NCBI GenBank assembly: GCA_916613615.1
Contig: OU744727.1
Location: forward strand, 20,406,093 to 20,470,092
Direction: 5' to 3'
Origin: Steromphala cineraria
Taxonomy: Eukaryota; Mollusca; Gastropoda; Trochida; Trochidae
Length of the DNA: 64,000 nt
The position numbers and the translations under genes are program-made. Under the pieces are notes generated by a model. It was not told the origin of the DNA and did no database searches. It worked only from the letters and a program-made list of their open reading frames with translations. Shown here piece after piece: positions 38,353 through 50,750 of the stretch. The stretch's first letter is position 1, and the number at the start of each line of letters is the position of its first letter.

Positions 38353-40009
38353 CTAACTTTATTAAAAATACTAATGTCTATATTTTTATAAAACGAATAA
38401 AAAGGTTCAAAATGCAATGATGCTGACTAAGAGAATTTTCAGTACTAAATTTTACTTTATAGAAGATCTAAAAAAATCTAGAAAACATTAACCATATCAA
38501 ACTTAAGGGTTAATTTGGAAGTGACACACAACACAGAAATCATTTCTGAAAAAAGTAAACAGAAAATCTTGCTTTTCTTAGCAAATGTTACGAAATTAAA
38601 CCCAAATGATGATGATTTGATAAATATACACAAAATAATATATCTTTATATCCAAAAAATCATATGTCTTATGTTTTATATTTCATAATCATAACATACT
38701 AAATCCAGCATTAATTTTCTTTAAAATCATACCATCCATAAGTAACACAAATAAGTTAGAAATCAATTTTTATTCATGATTTGAAGGGTTGTATCAAAGT
38801 TCAAAATAATCTTCCATTTATAATGTAAAAGACCCATCTTTATAACATCAAGCAACAAGTGGCACAACGCTGCTGAAACCATCCTGTATTGATGCTTCCG
38901 TGCTAAGATTCACAACCATCAAGCTCTTGCCAATCAATAAGTGGTCAAAGGGGAAGTAACTCTGCTCTGACTTAAAGGGAAATTTCCATCTCAAATACTT
39001 CAATTAATTGTTGCCTTTCAATATAGGATATTAAATGAATATATATATATATAGTTTTTTTATTTGAAATGCATTTATTGAACTATTATTCAATTACGGT
39101 AACTACAAAATAAAAGATTATTCAAAATTCATTTTCAAACAGATATATTTCTTACTGGTTTCCTACAAATCTATTTACCATTAATAAAAAACAAATGAGA
39201 ATAATATTGAGATTAATAGAAAAGTTTGAAATGAGAAAGGCAGTGAGGCATCTAAAGATAGGTAACCTAAAAAAAAAATTGATGATGTAAAGTGGCTGAT
39301 AAAGAGTTTGAAAAGTACAGCTTAATTAGAAAATGAATTACAAAATGCAAAACAACTGACACAATAATCACAATCAGTAATATCAATTAAGTTCACAAGC
39401 ATAAACGTGCTAATTGTTAATTTTGCATTATGCAGTAACAATCAAACCCATGGGAGGAATTGCGTCAGGTTGCACAAGCTAATTAGGATTTAACTGTCCA
39501 CAAAATGTGTGGTTACAGACTCAAAGCTGCAATAAATCTTGAGGTAATTACACTTGAGTTGAAACTCCATCTCACTGAAATAAATCTTCAGATAATTATA
39601 CACATGTTGATACTTGGCCTCAAAGACGGATAAGGCCCATGCCATGTGTTGAGAATTCCAGTTTATCACCCTAGTAATCACAGGTTAAAGAAGTTGGAAC
39701 TCTACACTAATTTCAGGTATTATTCTCCGATTTGTCCAAGACCTGTCCAACAGCTAAATCAAGACAACCTTTGACGAAGAAACATGCAAATTGATACTTC
39801 TTTACAAATTTAGCTGTCAAAATATTTGTTGTTTGGATTCAATTATTTATATTTCAAATGAATCCAAATTAACAGTTATTTCAAATTTATTAAGATACTT
39901 TTTCATAATAAATCATGCTACAATGACATTAAACTATCACTTAAATGAGGACTATGTTCACTTATATGAGAACTAGCTTTTATAAGAAATCATGCTACAA
40001 TGTAATTAA
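38353..40009. other. Non-coding, AT-rich
   Basis: A (TA)n tract at 39041-39053 and a small duplication of AATAAATCTTNAGNTAATTA at about 39531 and 39579. No gene seen. Confidence 0.35.
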
Positions 40010-40284
40010 TGAGGCAGTAGCATGATTTTAGGGTGGATATAAGGTGATGTATGAAGCAGCAATAAATCAAATATATAACGTAAAGTTCAGCCATGCAATG
40101 CCTTTTTACAAAAAATTAATTAAAGATGTTCACACAAAAATGGCTGCCAATGGACAATGACTATGGATGATTGGCTTGTGTAATGAAACTGACACTATCA
40201 AAATAATACATTTAGCATTAACGTACAATTACCAGTAAAAGAATGAAAATAAACAATTTTTTAAAAAAACGTGCTACTGCCCCT
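40010..40284. mobile_element. piggyBac-like MITE, copy 2
   Basis: 275 bases. Flanked by TTAA on both sides (40006-40009 and 40285-40288), ends TGAGGCAGTAGCA and, inverted, AGGGGCAGTAGCACG. Shares most of its interior with 26341-26694 (CAAATATATAANGTAAA, GTTCACACAAAAATGG, GGATGATTGGCTTGTGTAAT, TTTAGCATTAACNTACAATT) with an internal deletion of about 35 bases near the middle. Confidence 0.87.
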
Positions 40285-40288
40285 TTAA

Positions 40289-41334
40289 AACTATTATAAA
40301 ACAAACTGCAAGTGCATGAAATACTCTAAAGAATAGACACCAACTGAAGTAAAGAAGCAAATTAATATTTCAACAAAGATCCTTGCACTACAACTGCTCC
40401 ATCAATCGAAACAGCCAGGACAATCAAGCTTATCAGAACATTTTTTATTGCCACATTTCCTTTTTGCATATACATGAAGGCTGAAATATATTGATTTCTT
40501 CCATCAGAGCAGTGGGGAGAGCACACAAGGATCTCTAAGCCTTGAGTACCACTATATTTGCCAGGAGGTAGGCTCATAAGCTTCACAAGACTCGTAATGA
40601 GGGGAAAAAGTCACTGAGGGGTACGGAAACTAATAAAACGATAGATTTATTCAGCAGATTGCCCATGGCCTTGGATAAATCCATTTTACTATTCAGATAT
40701 GGAAAAAAAGTTACATATTCAACTCATCTTAAATGGACTTGAAGAATATGTTAGTTTTGCCATATTTTCATGAATTTTATTCCATTCATTTGAATAGATG
40801 ATAACAATGTGTTAGCTTTGTGAATGGTTTTATAAGTATAAAATCTCTAACCTCTAACGATTTCAGATAAAATATTCTTAAATTACAGAAAAGAAACAAA
40901 AGGAATATCCAAAATTTATCTGTGTGGTGGCCATATTGGCCAAAACATCAAGCGTCCTAAGGTGGATGCTTTGAACCACCTGCCTTGAGGAGAAAGAGTC
41001 ATCTTTGTATGCAGATTCTTCCAGAGATGTCACAACCCAAAGTGTACTGTATACAATGTGCCATAAAGCAAAAATGGCATAAGGTAGTTGAAAGAATGTA
41101 CAAGGAATGACACCAAACAATTAAATATGTTAAATTTCTTTGACAGATGGAATTCAGATACAATGGATAAGGAATTATGAACTTTGTCCTTTTGCACATA
41201 TGCATTCTGCGTCTTAAATTTATCTCAGCCACATACAATGGCTGCTTACTAGTGCTTAGCAATGTTTTGTGTTTTCACTATTGCACTAGTGATGATTATG
41301 ACACAGGTTCTGTTTAACCATTGAAAATGTAAGT
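40289..41334. other. Non-coding; no supported exon
   Basis: Short - strand frames (40362-40586 and 40878-41262) lack conserved sequence and splice context. AT-rich. Confidence 0.3.
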
Positions 41335-41530
41335 AAATTGATACTTACAATCAATGTTTTTTAAGATGAAAGGTTAGAGAGCGAAACATATTGGAATTAA
41401 GGAACAAGGTGTTTGCACTATTGCACATATGACGGCTATGACACAGATAATACAAATGATATGTAGATGAGAGACCTACTGCTGTTCTCTTCTGATGGGG
41501 AAGGTAGAGAGTCAGTAATCACATAACTAA
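41335..41530 (-). pseudogene. Two decayed tandem copies of the - strand start exon
   Basis: Blocks ending at about 41340 and 41471 align with 41616-41670 (spacing about 131 and 145 bases) and continue into shared flanks (TTTGCACTNNTGCAC, CTATGACACAG). In the middle copy ATG has become ATT and the donor is altered. In the left copy ATG and GTAAGT survive but the frame holds TGA. The duplication unit thus carried exon plus intron. Confidence 0.75.
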
Positions 41531-41624
41531 TAGTCACAAGGAGTTTGCACTCATGCACATGAGAAGTCTATGACACAGGATATTGTTTAACAATGTTGAA
41601 ATGACAAGTAAAGGTGAGACTTAC

Positions 41625-41716
41625 CGCTGGTGTGTTCAGACGGGGAGGGCAGAGTGTCAGACATGATGGTATGTCTTCTATTCAGCCATCAGACACCTCC
41701 AACAGCTTCAGCAGCC
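41625..41716 (-). CDS. Start-codon exon of an unidentified - strand gene
   Basis: Read on the - strand: an acceptor-like CTCTGCTTCAG at about 41727-41717, a 5' UTR stretch with a tiny upstream ORF (ATGGCTGAATAG), then ATG at 41664 opening MSDTLPSPSEHTS, then donor AGCG|GTAAGTCTC at 41624 (phase 1). Coding status is supported by a good donor and by two decayed tandem copies of the same segment towards the intron side. Only 13 codons are visible and no continuing exon was found to the left, so the next exon probably lies beyond base 1, more than 41 kb away. A phase-1 short first coding exon before a giant intron rich in complex non-coding sequence is common in developmental transcription-factor genes (nuclear factor I genes are one candidate), but nothing here proves a family. 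Confidence 0.55.
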
Positions 41717-42329
41717 TGAAGCAGAGATATAAACGTTCAAACGGGGATATCAGAACTCCAAAATAACTAGTAAACTACATTACCGGTACTTCTAAACAGG
41801 TATTTTAGAACTCCAAAGTCATGGATTAAGGAAAGGAGCGAAAGGTTTTACAACTACATTACTGTAGTTCCATATTTGCTATTGACTCAATGCAACATAT
41901 ATGCAACGAGCAGATTCGGAATGTACCGTTTACCATTTTTCTTTTCAATTAATTTTACTGACGAATGGAGATTCTAACGCTGTTTGGGTAAAGATTGAAG
42001 GTACCTCAAGGCTCATGCAAGTTCTGTAATAAAGCACATTTTTAAGAGTCAGACAAAACAGAATGGCCCCAATATCAGGTCAGCAGAAATAGTTTTATTG
42101 AGTGTCATGGTACTCAGCAGTGGCCTTGGTCACAGATTTTAAGTCAAAATTTGACTCGCTACATTAATGATCCCGAAGGAGAAAATACAACCAAACCAAG
42201 TCGGTTCAAAATGAAATTGTATCATCCCAAACACTGTGACAGTAACATGCCTTGTAATTTTATAAACATCAAAGAAAAACCAAAATAGTTCAATATATTA
42301 TTAAGCTAAATATAAGGATTCTGTTGTAT

Positions 42330-42710
42330 TTCAGTACACTTTAACAATATATCATCACTCACCATTGAGCTCATTACATGTTAACACAATACACATCAAA
42401 ATAACTATGTATACATGAAAATAATTGTTGTCGAAGAATCAATGAAATACCATTACTTACAGCCTCTCCAGAAAATATCACTCACAATATATGTTCTTCT
42501 CATTTAATACTAACAACAGAAATGAAAATGATACATGAAAATAAATGTTTTCAAAGAATCAATGGAATATCATAATAACATCCCTAGAATATATCATTAC
42601 TCACAACTAATAGTTCATTATATCATGATGCATCAAAATGACTTTACATGATAAATATTGTCACAGAATCAATGGAATAGCATTACTACTAGCCTCCCCA
42701 GGTAGTGAAT
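42330..42710. repeat. Tandem array, about 120-base unit, three copies
   Basis: Units near 42411, 42531 and 42650: ACATGANAATAANTGTTNTC, AAAGAATCAATGGAATANCAT, then CCTCCCCAG or CCCTAGA and ATATATCATNACTCAC. Identity decays between copies. Confidence 0.75.
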
Positions 42711-42852
42711 TGATTATGTTGATATGGTGTCAGTCATGACAATGAAGCAGCACCTGACAAGACAACTCAATTATCAAACTGCACTGAATGTGGTGACAGG
42801 TGCCCCAGATGCTAACTGGTAGACTGTACGCCAGTCTTTTATATACCAGTTG

Positions 42853-43004
42853 CAGTGTTGTTCCTAGAGGGGGTCCTGAGGACATTTGGCTTGGTGTCCC
42901 TTAAAACTAGGAGAAGTAGGTTACTTTTACCATTGCAAGGGGTCCTATCCTCTCAGAAAAGGCCAAAATGACCCCCATAACTTACGACCTAGGAACAACA
43001 CTGT
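42853..43004. mobile_element. hAT-like MITE
   Basis: Perfect 15-base terminal inverted repeats CAGTGTTGTTCCTAG / CTAGGAACAACACTG around about 120 bases. The CAGNG start is typical of hAT elements, but no clear 8-base target duplication is visible, so the superfamily is inference. Related to 20297-20490. Confidence 0.75.
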
Positions 43005-44737
43005 ACCCTTATATTTCAATTCCTTTTTAACACAGTACTTCAGATTTTTTTTAATTCTTGTGGGTCACAGGGCCCCCTCGCTCAGTCTTTGGAGGGGTCA
43101 ATTTCTATTTTTGTATACCTTAAAATCATGGCATCAGGGCCTGTTGGCCCCCAGCACATCAAAAATGATGGGTCATTGATAAAAATCATGTGGGCATGGC
43201 CTGGAACCACCATAAATCTGAAGCTCTGTTTACAGTAAAAGGCCTTTGGTTCATGTACAAAACATATATACAAAACAAGACAATTATTATATTTGCGAGA
43301 GCATTGAATATACAATATAAGTTAATTGGATGATAATATTACTGAACACAGCGTTCGATGTGCCCTTTTCTATGATATTGATAGATTTGATCATAGGGAT
43401 GGGGAATGAAGATTTGTACTGAGTTGCACACCATAAATTGAACCATCTAGTCGATGACAATTCATAATCTTGGTTATCTATTGCAAAAAAAGATTTGTTT
43501 TTCCTCAAAACAAAATAAGTTGTGCACTGACCCATGTGGTCCTTACAAAGATACAAGTGTCTTCAGCTTTCAGGCTTTCAGCTTCTTTTGGTATCTTTTT
43601 GAAAAATCCAGATTTTTTGGCTGTGACAACTTTGGCCTTTCCAATTGAGTCTTTGCAAAACAATTTGGAAAATATCCTTAAGAAAATGAAATACCAGTTT
43701 TCAGGCATGGCCATGTGGTCCGTACATAAAACAATGATACCTGCTCCCATAAGCTTGTTTTGTAGAGGTAGTCAAAATGTTATTTTCTTTGAACAAACAA
43801 ATGGACAAATCGACAAAATGACAGATACTTAACAGGCTAACAGCTAAGTATGTAATGTCATCAATATGCATTTCAGGACAATTATCTAATTAATGCAAGT
43901 CTATTTGAACTAGATTGACAGAACTATGTCATGAAGACCATATGAGAACAACAGCTGTGTCTCCTCGCATATTGATACAGTCATTAATTGAATAGACTGT
44001 AATTGTGTTTTATTGAATAGCAATCATTCAGTGCGAATATTTAGAAAAATGCTTCACAAAAAATGTAACATTAAGATTCAGCTCAGTTGGTGAGACAAAA
44101 ACATCTCTGCAATGATTAAACATTGTTTTCCATTATTGAAAAACACTAGGATTTTAATGAAGAATTGATTTGCACAAATCTATCAGAAAAGATGTTGAAA
44201 TATCACGTTATACAAAAATCAGACAATACAAAAACATTATTGTCCAACCTAAAGTATGGACATTCAAACATTATTTCATTTATTTTTGTATTATAGAACA
44301 TTGAGAATGTAATAAATGAACAAAGTGTGTCCTATATTTTTTTTGAAATGGGTTGAACCATAAATTTTTTAAAATTCATTGTTAAATTCATTATTCATCC
44401 AATGATTCATTGTTAAAATATGTATACACTCATTGCAGGCCAATATTCCATTTGGTTTTAATTTAACAATGACTGTACACAAACCTTACACACAGGTTTA
44501 TAAGACCCTGCATTAACATTGTTTATGCTTTACAACTTTATTTATATATGGAACATGAATTTATTCTCAATATTTTTCTAACTACTCACTAAATCAATTT
44601 GATGAAATACTCAGAAATCTATCTCAAATTTTAGTAGAAAAATCTGCTATGCATTTCAATTGATAAGACTTTATCCCAAATTTATCTGAAAACTGCACCA
44701 AAAGCTTAAGCTTACTTACCAAAAGCTTAAGAGTTAA
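43005..44737. other. Non-coding; several short open frames, none supported
   Basis: Frames up to 120 codons around 43470-43832 on both strands have no domain, codon bias or splice context. AT-rich. Confidence 0.3.
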
Positions 44738-44750
44738 ACCTTCAGACTAG

Positions 44751-44918
44751 TCTTACACTCAGACTGTAGTTCATGTTATTCTGACCTAACAAAACCTCTA
44801 TATAAGCAAGTCTAGATCTGCAGTGAACTACTGAAATTTCCAATTCTCCGAGGCTCCTCTCTAATATTTATTAAAATAGTTGTTTTTGAGAACTATTATT
44901 TTTTAGAGACTGAAGTCT
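44751..44918. mobile_element. Dispersed element B, copy 2, exact 13-base target duplication
   Basis: 168 bases flanked by ACCTTCAGACTAG at 44738-44750 and again at 44919-44931. The body matches 28591-28765. It contains small inverted repeats (GTAGTTCA / TGAACTAC; AATAGTT / AACTATT) but no terminal inverted repeats and no ORF. A long target duplication without TIRs points to a retroposed short element. Confidence 0.9.
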
Positions 44919-45078
44919 ACCTTCAGACTAGAGGATGTAAAAGTGCAATGTTGGTTGCTTAAATACTACATAAGCCAATAAAATTGAAATCAATTTAAGG
45001 CACAACTTACTCTCATAAACTATGGAAATATATGGCTACCCTACAATAATCTAAAATATTGAAAAGTAGATTTTAATA

Positions 45079-45344
45079 AGAGTTGTGACATCATATTGAT
45101 CCATTGAGAATCTTGATAGTTAATCTGAAGATACCTGTATCATGATACGATGTCTGTATCATGATACATATTGTTGACTTTAATATTGCTTTTATGAGTC
45201 AAAAATAAAGCTGTTAAAATCAAAGTTTTGGGGTTTCTATATAAAATACCCTGAAAATAGTGTATCATGACAGGTATTGTTTCAACCGTATCATTCTGTA
45301 ATATTGTGATACGTATCATATCAGGGCATCATCATGACAACTCT
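45079..45344. mobile_element. MITE family A, copy 2 (best preserved)
   Basis: Ends AGAGTTGTGACATCAT and, inverted, AGAGTTGTCATGATGA form imperfect terminal inverted repeats. Inside are GTATCATGATAC palindromes and GATACGTATC. Related copies at 18433-18660 and 56970-57246. Confidence 0.75.
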
Positions 45345-46239
45345 AATATTGACGATACAGTATGTTCATAAGACTTGAGCATGAGCCTATTCAATGGACT
45401 CGGAGACTTTTATTACCTACCTGACCTTATAAAGCCGAGTTAATCCCTCATACAATACTGATTAATAACCAGTAGAATGACAGAGTGCTACAATCATCTT
45501 ACGATAAGAAGTTTATTTTTCTATGAGTCAACGATTGCGTTTTCTCTGACCGCTCATGTTGATTCACAGAAATCCTCTCATCAACCATCTCCATAAAGTT
45601 TCTAACATATACATTTTGTAGTTTGTCAATAAGAGAAAAAAATGTTTTTTCAAATAATCTGTTAGTTTTATATATTAGTTTTTAGTAATATGAACTTCAA
45701 GCAGCGATATGACATGACATGTAGCTAATATTAGGGGAAATTCAAATTAAAAACAAAAATTTTAACCAGGACATGAAGTGTAGTTTATGCTAAAATGTTA
45801 CACCAAATTATCAAAAATCAGAAGACATGTGAACACCAGTAATTAGGAAAGGAGGAGGCATGGACCATTTTACACATTGGATGAAAAAAAACCAACATTA
45901 TTATTTGAAAGTTTACTATTGTTATAAAAGCAGAAATTCAGAAAATTATTGAAAATATGAAAATGTCCCACAGAAAGAAGTCTTTCCCAATCCCTGAAAT
46001 AACTATTTCATTGACTAGATAGGTATCTCCACCCTTAGTTCAGTGAAATATCCAAGCAAACCCATGACATAATTATCTGCCTTCAGGGGAGGAATAGTGG
46101 ATCATTCTGACAATGTAATAATATTTCTACCTGTCAACATCATAAATTACATATAATTCAATAACAATTTCAAATTGAACCTAAAATGGTTGCCTAAAAA
46201 TAAATGTGACAATGTGTATCATATTAAACAGTCAAAGGT
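45345..46239. other. Non-coding; weak duplication
   Basis: GGANGAGGNATGGANCATT-like blocks at about 45850 and 46085 suggest another decayed duplication. Otherwise AT-rich. Confidence 0.3.
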
Positions 46240-46254
46240 GTTCAAAAGAGAAAC

Positions 46255-46690
46255 AAATGTTGCCTTCGGGGAAAGAGCTACATCTATACTCGGGTACAGC
46301 TATATTGATGCCTGCGCACTTTGCAAGTTTCTTAAACATCCATAAAACCAACTTGACGTTACTCTCAATATGATAAACAACTCAGGATACAAACCCAGCT
46401 TCATCCTTTGTTTCTTATGAAACTGTCAACACCAAGTACAAGATGAACCACATATTCTTGCTTCAGGGAAAGAAAGTTAGATGTGTAAGCAGATGCATGT
46501 GGTTATATTCATACCTGCACATAGAGAGTATTTCCAAAACATCTAAAATTCATTCAACTATTTCAGCATAAATTATTCAAACTATTTCATCAACATACCT
46601 CTCTATATGATAAACCACTGATGGATACGATCCAGTCTTTCAACCCAATAAAGGAACGATGAAAGTAATATCCTCTATGTAAAGGGCAGG
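46255..46690. repeat. Diverged duplication, about 200-base unit
   Basis: Units from about 46262 and 46463 share CTTCNGGGAAAGANNTANAT, TATATTNATNCCTGCNCA, AAACATCNATAAANNCA and TNTCNATATGATAAACNAC. Confidence 0.6.
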
Positions 46691-47199
46691 TGGGTCAAGC
46701 GTAGAATGCAGACAGATTGTGCACTGGGGCGTGAAAGCAACAACAATGGATGGTTCACTTCACATACAATGTCTGACTGATTAACAATGCTCTACTATGT
46801 GGATTATCTATCAGGGGTTAGATCACAGGAGTCATGTCAAGAAAACAAAGAATTAGAGTTATCGGATTATCAGCTGTCTTGTCAGATAAAATAAGTGTAT
46901 CGTTAAGCCATGACGTTTTGGTAATAGCATACTAAACAAAGAGGTTCACTATTGATAGTTTGTCAAGCTAATATTGATGTCTAAGGCTGAAATTTTACTG
47001 ACTTGACCACTTATTTAAAAGCTGAAAAGACTTTACTTTCATGAAGAATTTTTAAAGACAAAACTGGCTTCCTAACAATAAAACTTGCTTAACTAATCAA
47101 TGTTATTTTTTAAAAATATATACACATGTAAGCTCGGTTAAGTTTTGGTTGGTAATTTCATAAAGGTATTAATTCAAATGGATAGTGTTTAATACATAA

Positions 47200-47434
47200 A
47201 AGGTAAACTTTTTCTGTCCTTTCGGGTATATTTTGTGGAAACGAAATTCAAGAGGACACGGTGAATATAATGCATTCTATTCTTTGTCAAATTGTTAAAT
47301 CTAGAGCAACAAAAATGTTACCCTTACCTACATATATCAAAATAAGTGTGAAATAATCATGTAATAATCATATATGAGTGAAGGTACTCTTGAATTTTGT
47401 TTCCACAAATAGTGCCCCGATAGGACTGTCCCTT
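47200..47434. mobile_element. TIR element, possibly TTAA-type
   Basis: TTTGTGGAAACGAAATTCAA near 47233 is inverted near 47410 (TTGAATTTTGTTTCCACAAA). The right end reads, inverted, TTAAAGGGACAGTCC. TTAA is present on the right (47434-47437) and near the left (about 47189). Left terminus is eroded. Confidence 0.55.
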
Positions 47435-47437
47435 TAA

Positions 47438-49616
47438 TAAGAACAATAACATTTCATACCATGAAATATACATTTACATATAAACACAATATATATAGTC
47501 TTTAATAATATATAATATATATCAACCATATACAACCAAAATAATGTATGAAAATATGAAAATTTCACCAACATTTTTTATATTCATTGAAAATATACTG
47601 ATTCAAACGATGAATAATACACCCATTAAGACCACCAGAATCCAAAAGAAAAAGAATTCAAAGAACTTTATCAATAATGCATTAATAAACACTACCGTAC
47701 ATCTATTGGGTGAGCTCACAATATGTTAATATATGGTTTACAATTGGACTCAAATTTCATTGAAAACACTTCACTTCAATAATAAATGTACATTGTATGC
47801 CTTTGATGATTCAGTTTGACACATTTACCAAGGGTGGGTTACTTTTATAACACTTATCAGTTTAATGTTATCTATGGAATGCCTAAAAACTTTAAACAAA
47901 CAAAACACTTAGACATGTTGACAAAAGATATTGCTATTGAACAAGTTTATGCAAACAGAGAACATGTAAACGACCATAAGCACGTAATATGATTCACGAA
48001 TATCATCTGTTACCTGTGAACATTTTTAAAGGAAATTTAAAACAATTGGTCAAGTGAATCATAAAAACGTTGCTTATGTAGCAGGATTAATTATCTTTTA
48101 AATTTTTCAGATATTTTCAACTGCTTCATGTATCAATTGATATTAAAATCAGTGCACAGCAGCAATTGAAATTCAGTCTTTCTGACCTTTAGATCATTGT
48201 GCAGAAAAAGGGTATATAACTTCTGATAAGTGACATTAAATCAATTAACACAATAAATCTTATATATATATATATGTATATGACTGTATGTATAGGTAAC
48301 ATCCATTGACATTCCAATGAGCCTAAAATCATTCAGAAACTGGTTTTAAGATCCGGCATTCATCAGCTGTTACACTGTAAATGTCTGATGTACACACAAC
48401 ACATCACTAAACCACCAAAGTAACACAAAGTCCAGTGAAAAGTAATTGTCAATGAAATTGACATGGCTTATGAAAACATCAACAATTGATTTAGTCTTTC
48501 ACATTAGCCGTGGGCCTGTAATGTCTGTTGCACATTTGAAATAGTCAATAAAATGTCCAATACAATCGTAGTTTTGATAAACAATTTATTACTTGTGTGC
48601 TTTCACATGCCTTAGCAGTTGTTCTGTTGTTCAGTATTAAGTGTAACATTCGAAAGTACACAAAGTTTCAAGAGCATGATCTGTGGCAATTAACAATACC
48701 CGTAGTATAAAGTCTCACATTCAGTTGTTTTCTTTTAATGTCTGATGTTAAAATAATCTATCAAATAATAAAATATTAAAGTCCAATACAAGATGATCAT
48801 TGATCCTGTCTTTGAGACATGTAAATTGATAATAATAATAATGATGTAGAAAAACACTCTTTAAGCGACCATTGACGAATGCATGTTGACAAGTCTTCAG
48901 ACCTACATCCTAACTTTCTGCATAATTGTCCACTCATCAAAAAAGATCAAATGTATTTGAAGAGTTTGTATACAATAAACACATCAAATAAAACTGGTTC
49001 TGAGTCTCACATACCTCAGCTGTTTCCAATAAATGTCAGATGTACAGATCCTCCACTTTACGACTTGATATCCACAAATAAAGGCCTGCTACACAGAAAG
49101 TGCCTTCCACACCTGCTGACCTGTTTATACAGACAACCGTGGAATGTAGACTAGGACGCTAACCTTACTGCTTGATTGGTCTTATGGTCAAGCCACTTAC
49201 ACACTGATTGAGCTTATACTTATCAATGGAAGTGTGTACACAAACGTGACCTACATGAGATCAAGAACGTGAATATGCTTTGTGATGTAATGTGCTGACA
49301 AGTGGGTTATGTAATGGTCTATTACAGGGAACTGAGATTCATGTGGCTTACTAAAGGAGTAAAGTTAAAGAGTCTTTTGATTTGGAAAGTTTTATGGCAC
49401 TCTGATCATTTTGTGACACTACAATAATGAAGTGAAATTTGAGACCATTCTCTTTCATTTTCATATTTCTGTTTTATAAAATCTTTTAAACATATTTTTA
49501 TGAATTATGTTTAGCTTTGTACCCGAAGAAAATACACAAAAGACAACTACGGTATATCAAAATTTGAATTACAATAGGTTACTGCCAAACAGACAGAAAT
49601 GTATCCAAAAGTAACA
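47438..49616. other. Non-coding; AT microsatellites and weak repeats
   Basis: (TA)n tracts at 48261-48282 and ATATAATATA near 47510. Diverged repeats between 48380 and 48810 (AATGTCTGATGT, AAANTCCAATACAA). A 91-codon frame at 48879-49154 has no support. Confidence 0.4.
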
Positions 49617-49618
49617 TA

Positions 49619-49827
49619 CCGTATTCGTCCTAATAAGCGCCCCGGGCGCTTAGCTTGCAAAAATCCAAAGGGGGCGCTTATTAGGAATACGTTATAGACA
49701 AGCGAAACTAGCACATGTAGAGATTCTGAACGAGAATGAAAGTAGGTCGATGTAGGCGCTCTGTTATATGGAAATTTGTAATAGGGGGCGCTTATTAGGG
49801 AGGGGCCGCTTATTAGGACGAATACGG
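49619..49827. mobile_element. TA-flanked MITE with AATAAGCGCCCC ends
   Basis: 209 bases flanked by TA on both sides (49617-49618, 49828-49829). Terminal inverted repeats CCGTATTCGTCCTAATAAGC, with further TAAGCGCCCC/GGGCGCTTATTAGG modules inside both ends. TA target sites fit Tc1/mariner-like or related cut-and-paste elements. No transposase. A 144-codon - strand frame across it is a by-product. Confidence 0.85.
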
Positions 49828-49829
49828 TA

Positions 49830-50750
49830 AGCATTTTCTCAAATACTGTAGCAAGAATGAATGTAAAGCAATAAATGTACAACAACATCCTTGTTTGTTT
49901 GCTCAAAAACAAATCATATAACCTGATATATAAACACTCAACAGCAAATTTTATATGATTGTCAATACTGTCAGATTTCAATTATATAAATGTCTGAATG
50001 TATTGATATTGATCTAAAAACAAGTGTCAAAATACAAAGATGAATCATTGTTTGTGAAACATATACGTATGAAGCTACTATCTACACACACTCATCTGCT
50101 AGTAATGGAATTCAGGTGCGGAGAAAATCAATACTAGAGACATAAGAATCCATGATTGCATGCTTGGTCCGATGTTGATTTCTAGGTCAAATCGGCATTG
50201 CCGTTAGCCGGCTAAGAAACGTATATTCATCATTGGCTTATCAAGATAGTACAAAATGTCACACAAGCAGGCTCAATGAAAGGGAGAAGGAACCTCTTAT
50301 GGAACCATTATTTCAAATTATAGTATGGTTAGAAATAACCATGCATATTTTCAAAATCACATCTCCACTTCATTATCATAATATTCTAAGGATGAACGTC
50401 AGCCGACACATAAGGGTCCCAATTGGTGAATCTTCCACATGTTATGTTTCAATCACCTTTTTATCGTGGACAACTAATTACGGTCACATATCAAGAAAAC
50501 AAGCTGTCAAGGCTGAAATTATAGTTCAGATAAAAGATTCCAAAGATATCACCCTACCAGGGAGGAATACAATCCACTTGAGCTGTCAAAATTTTGATTC
50601 CTGTCAATGTTGAAGATTCTGCGATTCAAACAAGAAAATGGAACCAGGTTGACAATATGGTTCCTCCTGAGGAATTTCACACCTTCGTATAACGATTATT
50701 TACATATTATAGATTTAATAGCTATATCGCTAGATAAATTATGTACTCAC
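49830..50750. other. Non-coding, start of intron of the - strand gene
   Basis: A 126-codon + frame at 50233-50613 lacks a homolog I can recognise and has no splice context. 50150-50220 is less AT-rich (GGCATTGCCGTTAGCCGGC). Confidence 0.3.

Noticed and set aside
1..41600. Search for the next exon of the - strand gene (for example a nuclear factor I DNA-binding exon)
   Set aside because: No - strand open frame in this range shows a recognisable domain with splice sites; the exon is probably outside the window.
43470..43832. 120-codon + strand open frame
   Set aside because: No recognisable domain, overlapping frames of similar length on the other strand, and AT-rich intron context.
49547..49981. 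144-codon - strand open frame
   Set aside because: It runs through the TA-flanked MITE and AT-rich flanks, with no domain, codon bias or splice context.
50233..50613. 126-codon + strand open frame before the GCNA promoter
   Set aside because: No similarity recognised, no splice or start context, and opposite to the inferred - strand intron.
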